Source of the DNA: Euglena gracilis
Lineage: Eukaryota > Euglenida > Euglenophyceae > Euglenales
Assembly: GCA_039621445.1 (NCBI GenBank)
Contig: CP154956.1
Span: 27,472,667 to 27,536,666, forward strand
Length of the DNA: 64,000 bases
Direction: 5' to 3'
In this document: positions 33,413 through 43,604 of the stretch, piece after piece
Position numbering within the stretch: the stretch's first letter is position 1
Layout of the letters: each line of letters starts with the position of its first letter
Made by a program: the position numbers and the translations under genes
Notes under the pieces: generated by a model
Databases searched by the model: none
The model's input: only the letters and a program-made list of their open reading frames with translations
What the model was told of the DNA's origin: nothing

Positions 33413-34619
33413 TTTGCTCAGGAAAATTTTGGAAGGGAAACAAGTACAAAATTCGACCATTAACGATTTCCTGGGCAGAAACCCCAGTTTAAAGCGTTAT
33501 CAAAGCGCTTTTACGCTTTTATGGGTAACTTTGGAGAGAATGGGGGTACCCCCCCCTGAAGCCACCACTGACCAAGTGGTTGACGCTTTAATTCAACTGT
33601 TTCAGTTTTCAAAGGCCCAAGCACGCAATGCATACAGTGCTATGCTCTTGATCCCTGGCTTTGGAGGCCTGAGGTTCCATGCCATGTTGGCACCTTATAA
33701 AAGACTTTGGAACCAAAACCTGGAGAAATATGGTGCATTCTGGGATCCCCTCCCAATCCTCCTGGGGCTAGCACAGTCCCCCCTGCCCTCTGATTTATGT
33801 ACATTGCGTACACAAATCATTTTCTGTTCACGAATCCTCTGCTTATACAGAAGTTCTGATTTGGCACAGGTCCAAAGAACCACCAGTGTGCTGGGGGGGG
33901 CACCCTACATCAAAATTAAGCGTAAAGGTCAAAAACTGCATAAGTGGGAGCGAGTTGTCTCCATTCCCCAGTGCCCCCAAATCAGTCCCTTTCATTTAAT
34001 GATGTCTTATGTGGCAGCAACACGTTTCTTTATGAAACCTGGGGGCCCCCTTCTAATTACGTTAAAACCCCCCTACAAAGCCATTAAGGCAGATACCATT
34101 GCTTCTATCACCAAAGAATTTTTGACCAAACAGGGTGTACCCCCCCAGGTTTGGGGACCCCACTCCACCAGAGGGGCAGGGGTTGGTTTGCTCAAAAAAT
34201 TGGGCCTTTCTGCCCAAGAAGTTTGTGAAATTGGTCAGTGGAAGGGGGTGGAGGCTTTCACAGCCCATTATCAAAGACTTGGTGCCCAAGGTTCTTTGGA
34301 GACTGCCCTGGCCCCCCTTTTTTCAGTGCACAATCTGGCCTCACAATGGCAAAGTGCGGAGCCCGAGGTGTCTCGTACTCCCTCGAGGCAAGCCGAAAAG
34401 GGAGGAATGGACACCGAGGGCGAAGCACAAAGACATTGTGAGCCCGACCCCCCCACCCCTTTAAGAAAGTTTGTCTTCAAACGCCCTCGGTCAGAAGATG
34501 GGGGCCAGGGGGGGGGAGGGGGGGGGGGGACCCCCCAGGCCAAGATACAGCGCCATGGTCGCCACGTCGGAGAAGACGCAGCCAACTCCGGCGAGGCGGC
34601 ACTAAGGGGAGACGCCTAA
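33393..34619 (+). CDS. Tyrosine recombinase of DIRS element
   Basis: This 408-codon ORF overlaps the polyprotein ORF by 20 bases. The N-terminal ~100 residues form the helical core-binding region (LKRYQSAFTLLWVTLERMG, KAQARNAYSAMLLIPG). The catalytic domain shows Arg153 in LYRSSDLAQV, the box His-x-x-Arg at 257-260 (HSTRGAGVGLLKKLG) and the nucleophile Tyr293 (AHYQRLGAQ). The R...HxxR...Y set is complete. The last ~90 residues are encoded across the internal complementary region and are Gly/Arg rich, so they are probably dispensable. The enzyme would insert a circular cDNA, replacing integrase. It is intact and probably active or recently active. Confidence 0.88.
   Translation: MAPALHDLLRKILEGKQVQNSTINDFLGRNPSLKRYQSAFTLLWVTLERMGVPPPEATTDQVVDALIQLFQFSKAQARNAYSAMLLIPGFGGLRFHAMLAPYKRLWNQNLEKYGAFWDPLPILLGLAQSPLPSDLCTLRTQIIFCSRILCLYRSSDLAQVQRTTSVLGGAPYIKIKRKGQKLHKWERVVSIPQCPQISPFHLMMSYVAATRFFMKPGGPLLITLKPPYKAIKADTIASITKEFLTKQGVPPQVWGPHSTRGAGVGLLKKLGLSAQEVCEIGQWKGVEAFTAHYQRLGAQGSLETALAPLFSVHNLASQWQSAEPEVSRTPSRQAEKGGMDTEGEAQRHCEPDPPTPLRKFVFKRPRSEDGGQGGGGGGGTPQAKIQRHGRHVGEDAANSGEAALRGDA
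34339..34442 (+). repeat. DIRS internal complementary region
   Basis: Bases 34339-34372 complement the element's left outer end and 34370-34442 complement its right outer end. The junction reads ...GAGGTGTCTCGTACTCC. It lies inside the recombinase ORF, as is usual for this family. Confidence 0.85.
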
Positions 34620-34739
34620 CCCAGCAGACCAAACAAGCACAACAAACCGCCGGCGAGCAAGGCATGGCCTCACAATGTCTTTGTGCTTCGCCCTCGGTGT
34701 CCCTTCCTCCCTTTTCGGCTTGCCTCGAGGGAGTACGAG
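34581..34739 (+). repeat. DIRS right inverted terminal repeat and extension
   Basis: Bases 34581-34676 mirror the left terminus. Bases 34662-34739 mirror the internal complementary region and define the right end, ...CTCGAGGGAGTACGA. Confidence 0.85.
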
Positions 34740-35230
34740 CTGCAAGTTTTGATTCATTGTCATTTCTCAAAATCGTTGTCATTGGTCAAGACAAGGCGAT
34801 CGACAAGAAAGAAGTTGAAGTTTACCCAAGGGGAAGCGAACGCCACATCGAACCTTGAACCTGTCGTTTCCCCCCTCACCCCAAGGTATTTTTAAACAAA
34901 AAAGGGACAGATTTGACCACCTTTGCTCCACACTTTGGCTCGATAGGGACCTGTCTTTCAAGACAGGTCCCCATCTTGCCTTTTTGTTTCGCAAGTGAGG
35001 TCCCTCCGTCCCTGGTCACGGTGTATCCCGGGACTACTGGAAAGGATTTGGAGTGTGCGAGGAATTTTACTGAAAATGTCTTCTTTTTCAGATGTGGAGA
35101 GGCAAAGGTTGGAGCCGGGGAAGGGGGTACGGGACCCCGCCCCCTTACTTCTTGAAAGAAAGGGAGTGGCAAGCGGCCAAAGACCGAGAGAGGGCGAGGG
35201 TGCAAAGGATTGTGACCCAAGTATGTTTAG
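34740..35230. other. Spacer to the right of the DIRS element
   Basis: No gene is recognised. There is a short inverted repeat at about 34948-34970 (GACCTGTC/GACAGGTC around TTTCAA). The sequence is otherwise unremarkable. Confidence 0.4.
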
Positions 35231-35368
35231 GACACCTCGGGCTCCGCACTTTGCCCTTGTGAGGCCATGTATTGCTCGCCGGCGTATGCCGCATGCCTCG
35301 CAAGGTCTTTGTGCTTCGCCCTCGGTGTCCCTTCCTCCCTTGACGGTCTGCCTCCAGGGAGTGCGAGG
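35231..35368 (+). mobile_element. Miniature (internally deleted) DIRS derivative
   Basis: It starts GACACCTCGGGCTCCGCAC like the complete element and ends in the same right-end sequence (CTTTGTGCTTCGCCCTCGG ... GGGAGTGCGAG). Only ~35 bases lie between the two termini. Both outer ends are retained, so it could have been mobilised in trans. Confidence 0.75.
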
Positions 35369-35484
35369 ATGTGCAAGGGGGGGGGTACGCATAGAGCCTG
35401 GAGGGATTCGAGTTTGTTTTGAATCTCCTGAGAACGAGGAGGGAATGAAGATCCTACGCCGCCGGAGGCTAATTCCGGTTTCCC

Positions 35485-35550
35485 CTGGGGGGGGGGACCC
35501 CCCCCCCCACCCACCACCCTGGCTGTTTGGCCGATTCCCGTTCTGCCCTG
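35485..35550. repeat. 3' terminus of the 40647-42321 element family
   Basis: ACCACCCTGGCTGTTTGGCC...TTCTGCCCTG repeats the right end of the complete element at 42285-42321. The left end is not found nearby, so it is a fragment. Confidence 0.65.
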
Positions 35551-36074
35551 ACCCCAATGGAACATTGTGGCAGAAATGTTGTGTGCCCTTTTCCCTAGCA
35601 CGTGGTTTTTACTGCCCTTACAGAAGGCAGAAGGTTGGGATCACAGAGCCCTAATGACTTGGAAGGCCGAGTGCACAGCAGTGTCCGGTTAGAAGACGGG
35701 GTTGAGGCCCATGAGGGCCTCAACCGTGCTGAAGTGGCCTGTCATCTCCCAGCCGGGCACATGCCAGCCCCAGCCGTTGCCACTTTGTGCTGTGGATGAA
35801 AGATCCCCATGCCATCATTTTTTTTTGGCTCAATGCCACTTGAAGCAAAAATTGAACAAAATTGGATGCTTCAGAAAAATAAGCTGTCAAAAAATTCCAA
35901 AATAAGTAGCTAAATAAAATCAAACGAATCAACAATCTGTGTGATGTATGACGTAAAAAAAAAATGGATTGAACTGGAAACCAGCGGGAAAATTCTATTC
36001 TGTCCTGGACGAAAGAATGCAATTCAACGGGAGAGTCCAAAGTTGATGTCCCTTGTCGGAAGAAAAATAATGGT

Positions 36075-36410
36075 TCAATGATGCATGCGGGTGAAAGGGA
36101 AAACAACATTTGCATCAAAGTCTGTCGTTGCAGCGCCTGGGGAGAGGCTGTGCAGGCGGTGACATGCATATATACGAACAGCACACACACACACACGCCA
36201 GGGGTCACGGGAACAGGGGGGGGGGGGGCACTGTGCATGGAAGGGTTTGGGGCCCGCCGCTGGTCGCCACAGGAAAGGGAGATATGTCGGAGGGCCCGCT
36301 GAGGTCGAGTTGCGTTGCGTTGTGCTGGCCAGCGTTTGGGGGGTAATCTGGGTTGACATTGGTGGTGGAAACCCAAGGAAACGGGCTGGGAAAACACACC
36401 CCTGACAGGA
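36075..36410. other. No gene; short (CA) run and G tract
   Basis: A (CA) run occurs near 36181-36198 and a 12-base G run near 36217. Competing ORFs on both strands are low complexity. Confidence 0.35.
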
Positions 36411-36419
36411 AGCAGGAGG

Positions 36420-36707
36420 ATGAGCTACAACCACCGGCAAGGCAACTCATGTCGTGGGGACGTGCTGCAATATACGCAGCTCAAGGAGCCAAAGCCAATG
36501 GCCTCGGCTGGGCATGGAGGCAATTATGATGCGCCGCCTCCCAAAGAGACGACGCGGGAATGGTCGGTATATAGAGGTCCACCACCTGCCCTTTGCCCCA
36601 ACAGTGGGGGCCCAGAAAAAAACTGTAAATCGGCAGACTGGGTACGGGTTTCGGCGCGAAGCACCAAAATAGACAAATCAACAATCCTGACACCAATGCC
36701 AAAATAG
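36420..36707 (+). CDS. Hypothetical 95-codon ORF
   Basis: The frame opens at ATG 36420 and contains QYTQLKEPKPMASAGHG, TREWSVYRGPPPALCPN and WVRVSARSTKIDKSTIL. No domain is recognised and no splice signals support it. It is listed only because composition is balanced and the surroundings are non-repetitive. Confidence 0.2.
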   Translation: MSYNHRQGNSCRGDVLQYTQLKEPKPMASAGHGGNYDAPPPKETTREWSVYRGPPPALCPNSGGPEKNCKSADWVRVSARSTKIDKSTILTPMPK

Positions 36708-37599
36708 AAAGGGGCTGGGCCGACAGCAGTTGTGTAACGGCGATCTGGATTAATGATATCCTCGTGAACCTAGATTGATCATCTCTGCTCACATCAACAC
36801 AACCCAAAACCATATCGTAGGGAGGACAACATATTTTGATTTTGCAAAAAAACTGTAATTTTGGTGTTTTTCTGCCTGTTTTTGGGTTCTGCTGAAAAAT
36901 GATTTCGAATTAGAGCCAAAATTTACCTGATTTTTCGTCGACTTGCATCATTTTCTATCAAATTTGCGGGTCAACAACCTGCAATCAATTCATGCCCTTC
37001 GATTTATTTTTACAATAAGCGACAGGATTCCCCTCACAATTCTCCTTCAGCACATGCAACTCAAAAGTTCTGAGGCAAGGCCAGGGACGGGGGATGCTCC
37101 TGCTGCCTTAGACGTCCTGCAACGCGGGGGAGCAACCGCCAGCGCAGGGAACAGGGGACCCCAACGTCCAACGTGCAGCTGCGGGTTGTCTTTACCCTCC
37201 AGCCTGTGCATGGAGAGAGCTGCATCCTGTCATGTGACCTCTGCTCCCCAACTGATAACCCAGAACTTTGGGAAGAAAACGCCAGGCTTGGTGCCACAAG
37301 AACGGATACCCAGCCATCCCGGATGTGGGCAAGAGGCCACTTTGGAGCTGGATTTTCAGGACTCCCTGTATCCTTATACATGCTTGCCAATTTTCATTTC
37401 GACAGGAAGTTACTAAGTTGGAGGCGTTATTCTCTTTGGGGCACGCTCCTTGAATTGCATTGTCCTCATCATCTTTTTCAGATCCGGGTTGACTTTTTGA
37501 TTCATCAATTCAAAGCAGCTACCATTGGTGTGAGCCAGTGTCCCAAACTTCGGTTCAAGCCAAAAGCTCAGGGTTAAGACCCAAATTGAAACAAAATAA

Positions 37600-37911
37600 A
37601 TGGTATGGCCTCACTCAAGCAATGAAATCTGGGCCCGAATTTGGGAAAACGTTGGGGGAGAAATTACACAGGAAAAAATTATCTATCTAGACCTCAAGGG
37701 ACACCCCAAAAGCAGCCCGACTGCCATGTTCCTGGAAGACTCGGGTGAGTGGGAGGTGGAGGACCCAGACAGAGTCAGGCTTCTTTATGTCGCCCTTGCT
37801 GACATAAAGAGGCAAGGGCTTTCAGGCAATGTTTCAAGGAAGCTGCTGAAATTGGCGACTATTGCAAAAGAACCTATTTTTCTTTCAAATTGTGTTGGAT
37901 GTAAAAATTGA
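37600..37911 (+). CDS. Hypothetical 103-codon ORF
   Basis: An ATG-initiated frame with balanced, helix-friendly composition contains NEIWARIWENVGGEITQEKI, SPTAMFLEDSGEWEVEDPDR and VRLLYVALADIKRQGLSGNV. It ends at TGA 37911. It is better protein-like than its neighbours but matches no family I know. It could be a terminal exon, since the preceding sequence contains AG acceptor candidates. Confidence 0.35.
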   Translation: MVWPHSSNEIWARIWENVGGEITQEKIIYLDLKGHPKSSPTAMFLEDSGEWEVEDPDRVRLLYVALADIKRQGLSGNVSRKLLKLATIAKEPIFLSNCVGCKN

Positions 37912-38469
37912 ATTTACAGCGAAAAGAGAATATTTTATTGGTTGAGTCACCCAATCTTTTTCCACTAGGAGGCCCTGGGGCATCATCCCTGGCTGTTTCA
38001 GGTTGTCAGGTTGTTGTCAGGCTGGCTACTTCCAGGGCTTTTTTGCAGGGTCAATCCTTTTGTCTGAACGTCCAGAAAAAAGCAACAAATAACATACCCT
38101 CATTTAACAATTTCACAAAATAAATATGCGTTCAGACACTATCAAAACACACCAACTTGCACGCAAAATTTCATGCTTAAAGGGAGGGTGGCATTTGGCA
38201 ACCATAAGAAGAAAAGGTAGGGGAAACCGAGGGAAATAGGAAAAAAGATGCCTGGCGGAGGCGCAACATGGGGTTAGAAAAGGAGGCCAAATTATTGGCC
38301 GAGGCAAGCCCCACGCTTCTAGGTCGTGGCACCGACTCGATTGTGGTGAGGGCGGGCTTCAGCGCCTTTGGCTACCAGCACAGCAACCTCTGTCCTTTCC
38401 AGTCTGTGTTCTTCAATGTGAATTTCAGGAATCGGATCAGGGTTGGTCTGATGCTGAAAGTGGGACCTG

Positions 38470-38585
38470 GATTAGAATTAATTTAATATAATCAAATTAA
38501 TTAATTATAATTAAAATTTCAAATTAATTAAAAATCAACTATTTAAAATTTAAAATTTAGGCCTATCGTGCTATTTCCAATTTTG
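38470..38585. other. AT-rich island
   Basis: About 100 bases are almost only A and T (TTAATTAATTATAATTAAAA type). This stands out sharply from the G/C-run-rich surroundings. No gene is present. Confidence 0.8.
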
Positions 38586-38888
38586 TGGGAATATTGGAAA
38601 ACCTTCAAAGGGCAACATGTTTGACACAATAGAGCACCTGAAGCTGGTAAACGTGGCGTAGAAACGTTTGGGACACCCACAACAGCACAAGCATTTACAG
38701 CGATGGTATCCTAAAAACACCTCACCACCACGTTATATGTGCTTTGATACCTTATGAAAATTTTTGAATGGCAGCTCCACGAGAGGGTTCCTTCCCAGCT
38801 TGGCACACACCATATCTCCCCACCCAGCATATCACCATCAAACGGGTGCGCAAGAAGACCAATGCTGTTCCTGGCAGGCCGCACTCAC

Positions 38889-38958
38889 CCATTTCACGGT
38901 CTATGAACAGATGGGGGCTGGAGTTGGACGCACGCACTGCGTCACATGGTTCAGGCAC
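38889..38958 (-). CDS. Candidate short internal exon, unknown
   Basis: The minus strand shows acceptor CTCTTCAG, then a 70-base segment open in only one frame (VPEPCDAVRASNSSPHLFID), then a consensus donor GTGAGTGC. The borders are strong, but its phase does not fit directly to the exon ending at 39943, so another exon would be needed between them. Function is unknown. Confidence 0.35.
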
Positions 38959-39651
38959 CTGAAGAGAGGAGCGTGGGACGTGTTAAAGATGCTGGTTTCC
39001 AAGCAGGAGGGAAATATGGAAGCAAGCACCCAAGCAGCAAATATGCAATGCAAAAAAAGTGAAAAAAAATGCAATTTGGATGTCAATCCGTTCAGGAGCT
39101 CTCTGGGATTGTGCGTGTCATCTGTTTCACGGTGCATGCTTTGGGAAATGCACTTTTCTACAAAAAAAACACAAACAAAATATGTCTTGCATATAATTTT
39201 GGAAAAACCTTCCAAAGCGTCGAAAAATCACCACAAAAAGCCACGCCAAAAAAAACTGTGGTGCAAACTTGCAACTGAAAAACTTGCATGGTGGCAGGGT
39301 TGCCAGTTGTCAGTAGAAGAGCTATTTCTTTGTGAAATCCCCCGAGAAACCATTTTCAAAGGGTTGGAAAGGAAAATATATGCACAGAAACGCAAAAAAG
39401 CGAAGCAAAAAACTTCATCATACAAAAAATGGAAAATATGAAAAAAAATCCGAAAAAAGGAAAAAACCAAGGTTCTGGACTGCGCGGAAAAATGCAAACG
39501 ATGAAATTGGATGTTCTCCCCCTGTTCCAATTCTGTAAAAGGGGGATCAATAACCCTTGCTCCTCCATCCTGAAATATGCAACAGCCATTTGCAGCCATG
39601 AAACGCCCATTTGCACAAACAAAGCCCACAATGTCCACAAACATGCACAAA

Positions 39652-39942
<291 letters not shown>

Positions 39943-42690
39943 CTTTTGGGAACATCGCCTGCCCGGTCTGGCACCAGTGGCCTGGGACGTCGTAGCCGGT
40001 TTCCCGCCACACCCGCTGATGCATCTTGCCGCACACCAGCGGCTTCAGCGAGGCGGTCCAGTACTTCCGGATGATGGTCCGGCACTGCGGCTCCTCCTTC
40101 TGCCAGCCGCAATCCTTCGCGTTCAGCGACATGCACTCGATGTCGCCGGCCTCGTTGCGGCGGATGGGCAGCCAGATGATGCCCGTGTACCGCGGGCTCT
40201 CGTACCACATGCTGTTGCACCGCCAGCTCTCCATCGCTGTCAGTGCTGCAGGGTGGGGGGTTGGTTTGGTGTGGGCCACATAGGGCGTTGGGGGAATGGA
40301 CAATGCACATAGAGCATATAATAATAACAAATAACACCCCAAATAACACCCCCCCCCCTAATTTCAGGCCGGCGACCTGGATTTTGACCTGAAAATGGAG
40401 GTTAAAATCACAATCTCTGACAATTAATTGCGAAAAAAATCGATTTTCTGGATCATCTGGCCTTCAAAAATGCTAAATTTCATGGGAATAGTACAATAAT
40501 AACCCCAAAGGAGTGTGGCAACAACACACCTTGTCAGTGTAACAATACTTTAATGAAACCAGCCAGGTAATGAACACACAAAAAACCATCATTCACCATA
40601 TTGAAGGGGTGCCAGCAGCATGCTGTGTCTCAGACACGGGGCTGGGCAGGGCAGAACGGGAAGGCCTGGTGACGGGGGTCTGGGGTGGGGGGGTTGGGTC
40701 GACCCCCCCCCACCAGCGGTGTCGGAACAATTTTTCCCCCGGGGGGGGGGGGGGGAGGGGCGAGGAACTAGAAAATTTCACACACATTCTTTTTTTCCGG
40801 CGCGAAGCGTCGAAGGAATTTTTCTTGGCTCATCCAAAATGTATATTCTTTGCCCTCCTGGCCCCGAAGGGGCCGTGACGCTTACACCTTTTTTGAAGCC
40901 CAATGTCCCAAAAAATTGAACTAGAAAATGGGCAAGGGTTACAAAAGGAGGCTGTGGGAACCCCCTTTGGAAACTTCTGAACTCAACCGAACTGTCGAAT
41001 TCGCAACCTTCGGGAGGCGAAGCCATTTTTTTGACTTTTATCAAAATTCGAGCGCTTTCATTGAAATTGCCCTACGGAGTTTGGGCGAAATTTGGCTGGT
41101 CAAGAAAAATGGAGGGAGGGGGACCTCAAAACCACACGGAGCCCAGGCACGGGGGGGGGGGGGGTCCCGCGGGACCTCCCTGTCAAGTTGCGAACCAACC
41201 GGACCGGTCAAGTTCGAGGGGGGGAGGGGGGTGCGGGGTCTGGACTAACGAAATTTTGTTGGGGATCCCAGGCACTGGAGGGGGGTCCCGCGGGACCCCC
41301 CTGTCAAGTTCCGAATTTAACCAGACAGGGGGGAGGGGGGGTTTGGGGACCCGAACCTGACTGCCTAGCCCCCCATGGAGAATGGTTTTGCATTCAAACA
41401 GCCAAGCTGAAAGTGATATGGGGTGGCAAAACAATCAGCTTCAGACGTGGAAAAAGTTGTCGGTCAAAAACCCTTTGCCAAGTTCCCTAGATTTCAGGCA
41501 GTGAAACCAGCAGAAAAGAAACTTTTCAACGGCAGGTTCTGGTCGCCAAAGGCGGCCGAGGCAGTTTTGGATTTTTGCAATTTAATTTACTAGAGATGTG
41601 ATTTCAACTGGTACGGTGGCTGCCGAAGGCAGCCGAGACGGTAACGCTCTTTGAACGATTGAAAATGGCATTTACAACAAAAAATGCCACATATGTCCCA
41701 CAAAAACGTTTTTTCTTCACAGAACCCTGGGGGGGGGGGGCGGCCCCCCCCCCGACCCCCTCTTGTGACACCAATGCCCCCCACCACAATATTTTCACCA
41801 ATTTCGGAAAACGGGGATTTTGGCTGGGGAAAAATTTTTGAATTTTTTTTGGAAAATGAACCCAAAATACACGATTATTTGATGAAAACCCACATTTTTT
41901 TCCACAAAAAAACTCAAAAAATTCAGGTTTAAAAAGTGGTAGTTTTTAGGGGGGGTGAAAAAAACAAAGGTCAAAAATTGGACCAAATTTTGGCACAATC
42001 AAGTTTTACTGAGGTTTTTTTCTTGAATTCTTTTTTTGGATTTTCAATGGCATTTTTCTGCTTCAAAAACCTCTCAAAATCAAAATTTTGAGAAAACGTT
42101 GAAATTTTGGAAGGTGTAAAAAAAATGGGGTTTTGGAGGGTTTTTGGAGGGACTCCCTATATGGGTCCCAAAATGGGTCCAAAATGCAGCCGGTGCCGAA
42201 GGCACCGTAAAATTTTTTGGGGTCCAAAAACTGGTGCTCCCGGAAATACGGGAAGAGGTGGTGGGGGGGGGTCAACCCCCCCCACCACCCTGGCTGTTTG
42301 GCCGATTCCCATTCTGCCCTGGGGCTGGGGAGGCAGGGGTTGGGGAGGGACTGACCTGGCCGGGCCCCAGGGGCAGGCGGGACCTCCGTCGCGGTGGTCT
42401 CCGTGTCCACCAGTTGGGGCCGCTGGCCCAGCGCCGCCAGCAGCGCCTCAAAGCGGCGGCCGACCTCCGTGTTGAAGTCCGCCGACCGCCGTTGCGGGGC
42501 AGGCCCCTGCCCCGGCATCCGCAGGCCGCCAGGCAGCCCAGCCGTGCCTTCCGGGGAAGGAAGGGGCACCCAACAGGCGACGGGTCTGGCTCCAGCTCCG
42601 CCTGGAACTCCGCCGTCCGCCGCTGGAACTCCGCCTGCATCTCCGCCGCCTTCTGCTGCACGCCTGGGCCCCGGGGGACGGCGGGGGAGC
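39943..42690 (-). CDS. Partial multi-exon gene of unknown function
   Basis: At least two exons join in phase. The first is 42506-42356 (acceptor GGGGCAG, donor CCAG|GTCAGT, encoding RRSADFNTEVGRRFEALLAA). The second is 40245-39943 (acceptor CCCTGCAG, donor AAAAG|GTGTGT). The upstream exon ends one base into a codon that the next completes. The downstream exon has many Cys and Trp (AMESWRCNSMWYESPRYTGI, GDIECMSLNAKDCGWQKEEP, VWRETGYDVPGHWCQTGQAM), so it may be an extracellular or lectin-like fold, but I recognise no family. Just upstream, about 42660-42575, a coiled-coil segment (QQKAAEMQAEFQRRTAEFQA) is in another frame, needing a short intron. A hAT-like element occupies the intron. Confidence 0.65.
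40647..42321. mobile_element. hAT-like non-autonomous element, 1675 bp
   Basis: Termini are inverted: left CAGGGCAGAACGGGAA, right (reverse complement) CAGGGCAGAATGGGAA. They are flanked by an identical 8-bp direct repeat GGGCTGGG (40639-40646 and 42322-42329). CAGG-type ends with 8-bp duplications are characteristic of hAT elements. The interior is G/C-run rich, with a repeated block (GGGTCCCGCGGGACC at 41161 and 41281), and encodes nothing recognisable. It lies in the intron between exons 42356-42506 and 39943-40245. Confidence 0.85.
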
Positions 42691-43136
42691 AGCGATCCCG
42701 GGGGTCGACGGCAAACTGCCTTCGGTTTTATCCGAAAGAGAGAACTTCCTCTACTCCTCCTTTGGTGTCTCCTTCACTCACAGAGTGGGCCCCTCCCCCT
42801 CTCCCTGACCGCCCAGTTCAAGGCAAGCAGGGGGGGGGGCAGGACCCCCAACCCACCATAGCACAAAATAGAGCACATTAAACTCACATCCGGTTTGTCA
42901 TCTGCAATGGAAAACAATCATTTATGCTGTGAAAGCTCTTTTTCGATGGTTTGAAGGGGAACGTGGGTTGGGTCTGATGGACGTTCAACCTTGTTTCCTT
43001 TCTTGATTGAATAATGTGCAACAAGGGGGTGATTTGGGTGGCAAGAAAACTTCCATCATTGTTTTCTAATATTAGAAACAGAAAGACTGTCAAATCGAAA
43101 GGGAAACCACAAGAATCAACCCAAGTAGATATCGGA

Positions 43137-43566
43137 CAGGGTTCGATATAAGGAGAGGAGGGGGGGGGGTGGTCCGGACCCCCCCCCTCCGTGGGCCAGG
43201 AGGGGGGGGGGGGGCGGGCCGCCCCCCCCCCACCTAAACAGTGGCGCGGTCAGGGTGACCGATTTTCGGCCCGGCGCAAAGCGCCGGGCCGAAAAAAATT
43301 TGACCCCCCCCAAAACGACCAAAAGTGCCATTTTGGGCACTTTTTGGGCAAAAATTGGCCAAAAATGCAAAAAAAATTCGGCACAAAGCGCCGGAGGGAA
43401 AAATTGACCCTTTTTGGGGGGGTCCCGGGTACCCCCCGAGGGTCGGTCCGGACCCCCCTTGCAGGTGGGGGGGGGGTGGTCCGGACCCCCCCCCTGCGGG
43501 CCAGGAGGGGGGGGTGGGGGGGACACCCCCCCCACCTAAACCATGCCCTCCTTATATCGAACCATG
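43137..43566. mobile_element. hAT-like MITE (family GGTTCGATATAAGG), 430 bp
   Basis: Left end CAGGGTTCGATATAAGG; right end in reverse complement CATGGTTCGATATAAGG. The flanking 8-bp direct repeat is ATATCGGA (43129-43136, 43567-43574). The interior holds two same-orientation G/C-run blocks and a strong hairpin (CCCGGCGCAAAGCGCCGGG near 43277). A second copy with its own target duplication lies at 60900-61289. Confidence 0.9.
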
Positions 43567-43604
43567 ATATCGGAACATGAAATCATTTTCAGCTGCTTAC
43601 CGAG

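Larger units (their letters stand above)
30160..34739 (+). mobile_element. Complete DIRS-type retrotransposon
   Basis: The element is 4580 bp. The left terminus starts GACACCTCGGGCTCCGCAC. Its first ~35 bases are the reverse complement of 34339-34372 and its next ~100 bases the reverse complement of 34581-34676. The outer right terminus (34662-34739) is the reverse complement of 34370-34442. The internal block 34339-34442 therefore joins complements of both outer ends. This is the internal complementary region that defines DIRS elements and templates end repair through a circle. Two long uninterrupted ORFs overlap by 20 bases. No target duplication is seen, as expected for recombinase-mediated insertion. 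Confidence 0.9.

Noticed and set aside
31414-33492. 692-codon plus-strand ORF overlapping the DIRS polyprotein
   Set aside because: It is the shifted shadow of the RT/RNase H ORF. It has no motifs, a Lys/Asn/Pro-biased composition, and its opening follows from the A-rich codon usage of the real frame.
36075-36440. Minus-strand ORF with Pro/Cys-rich translation
   Set aside because: It competes with equally open plus-strand frames. Composition follows the GC-rich and (CA)-rich DNA, and there are no splice borders.
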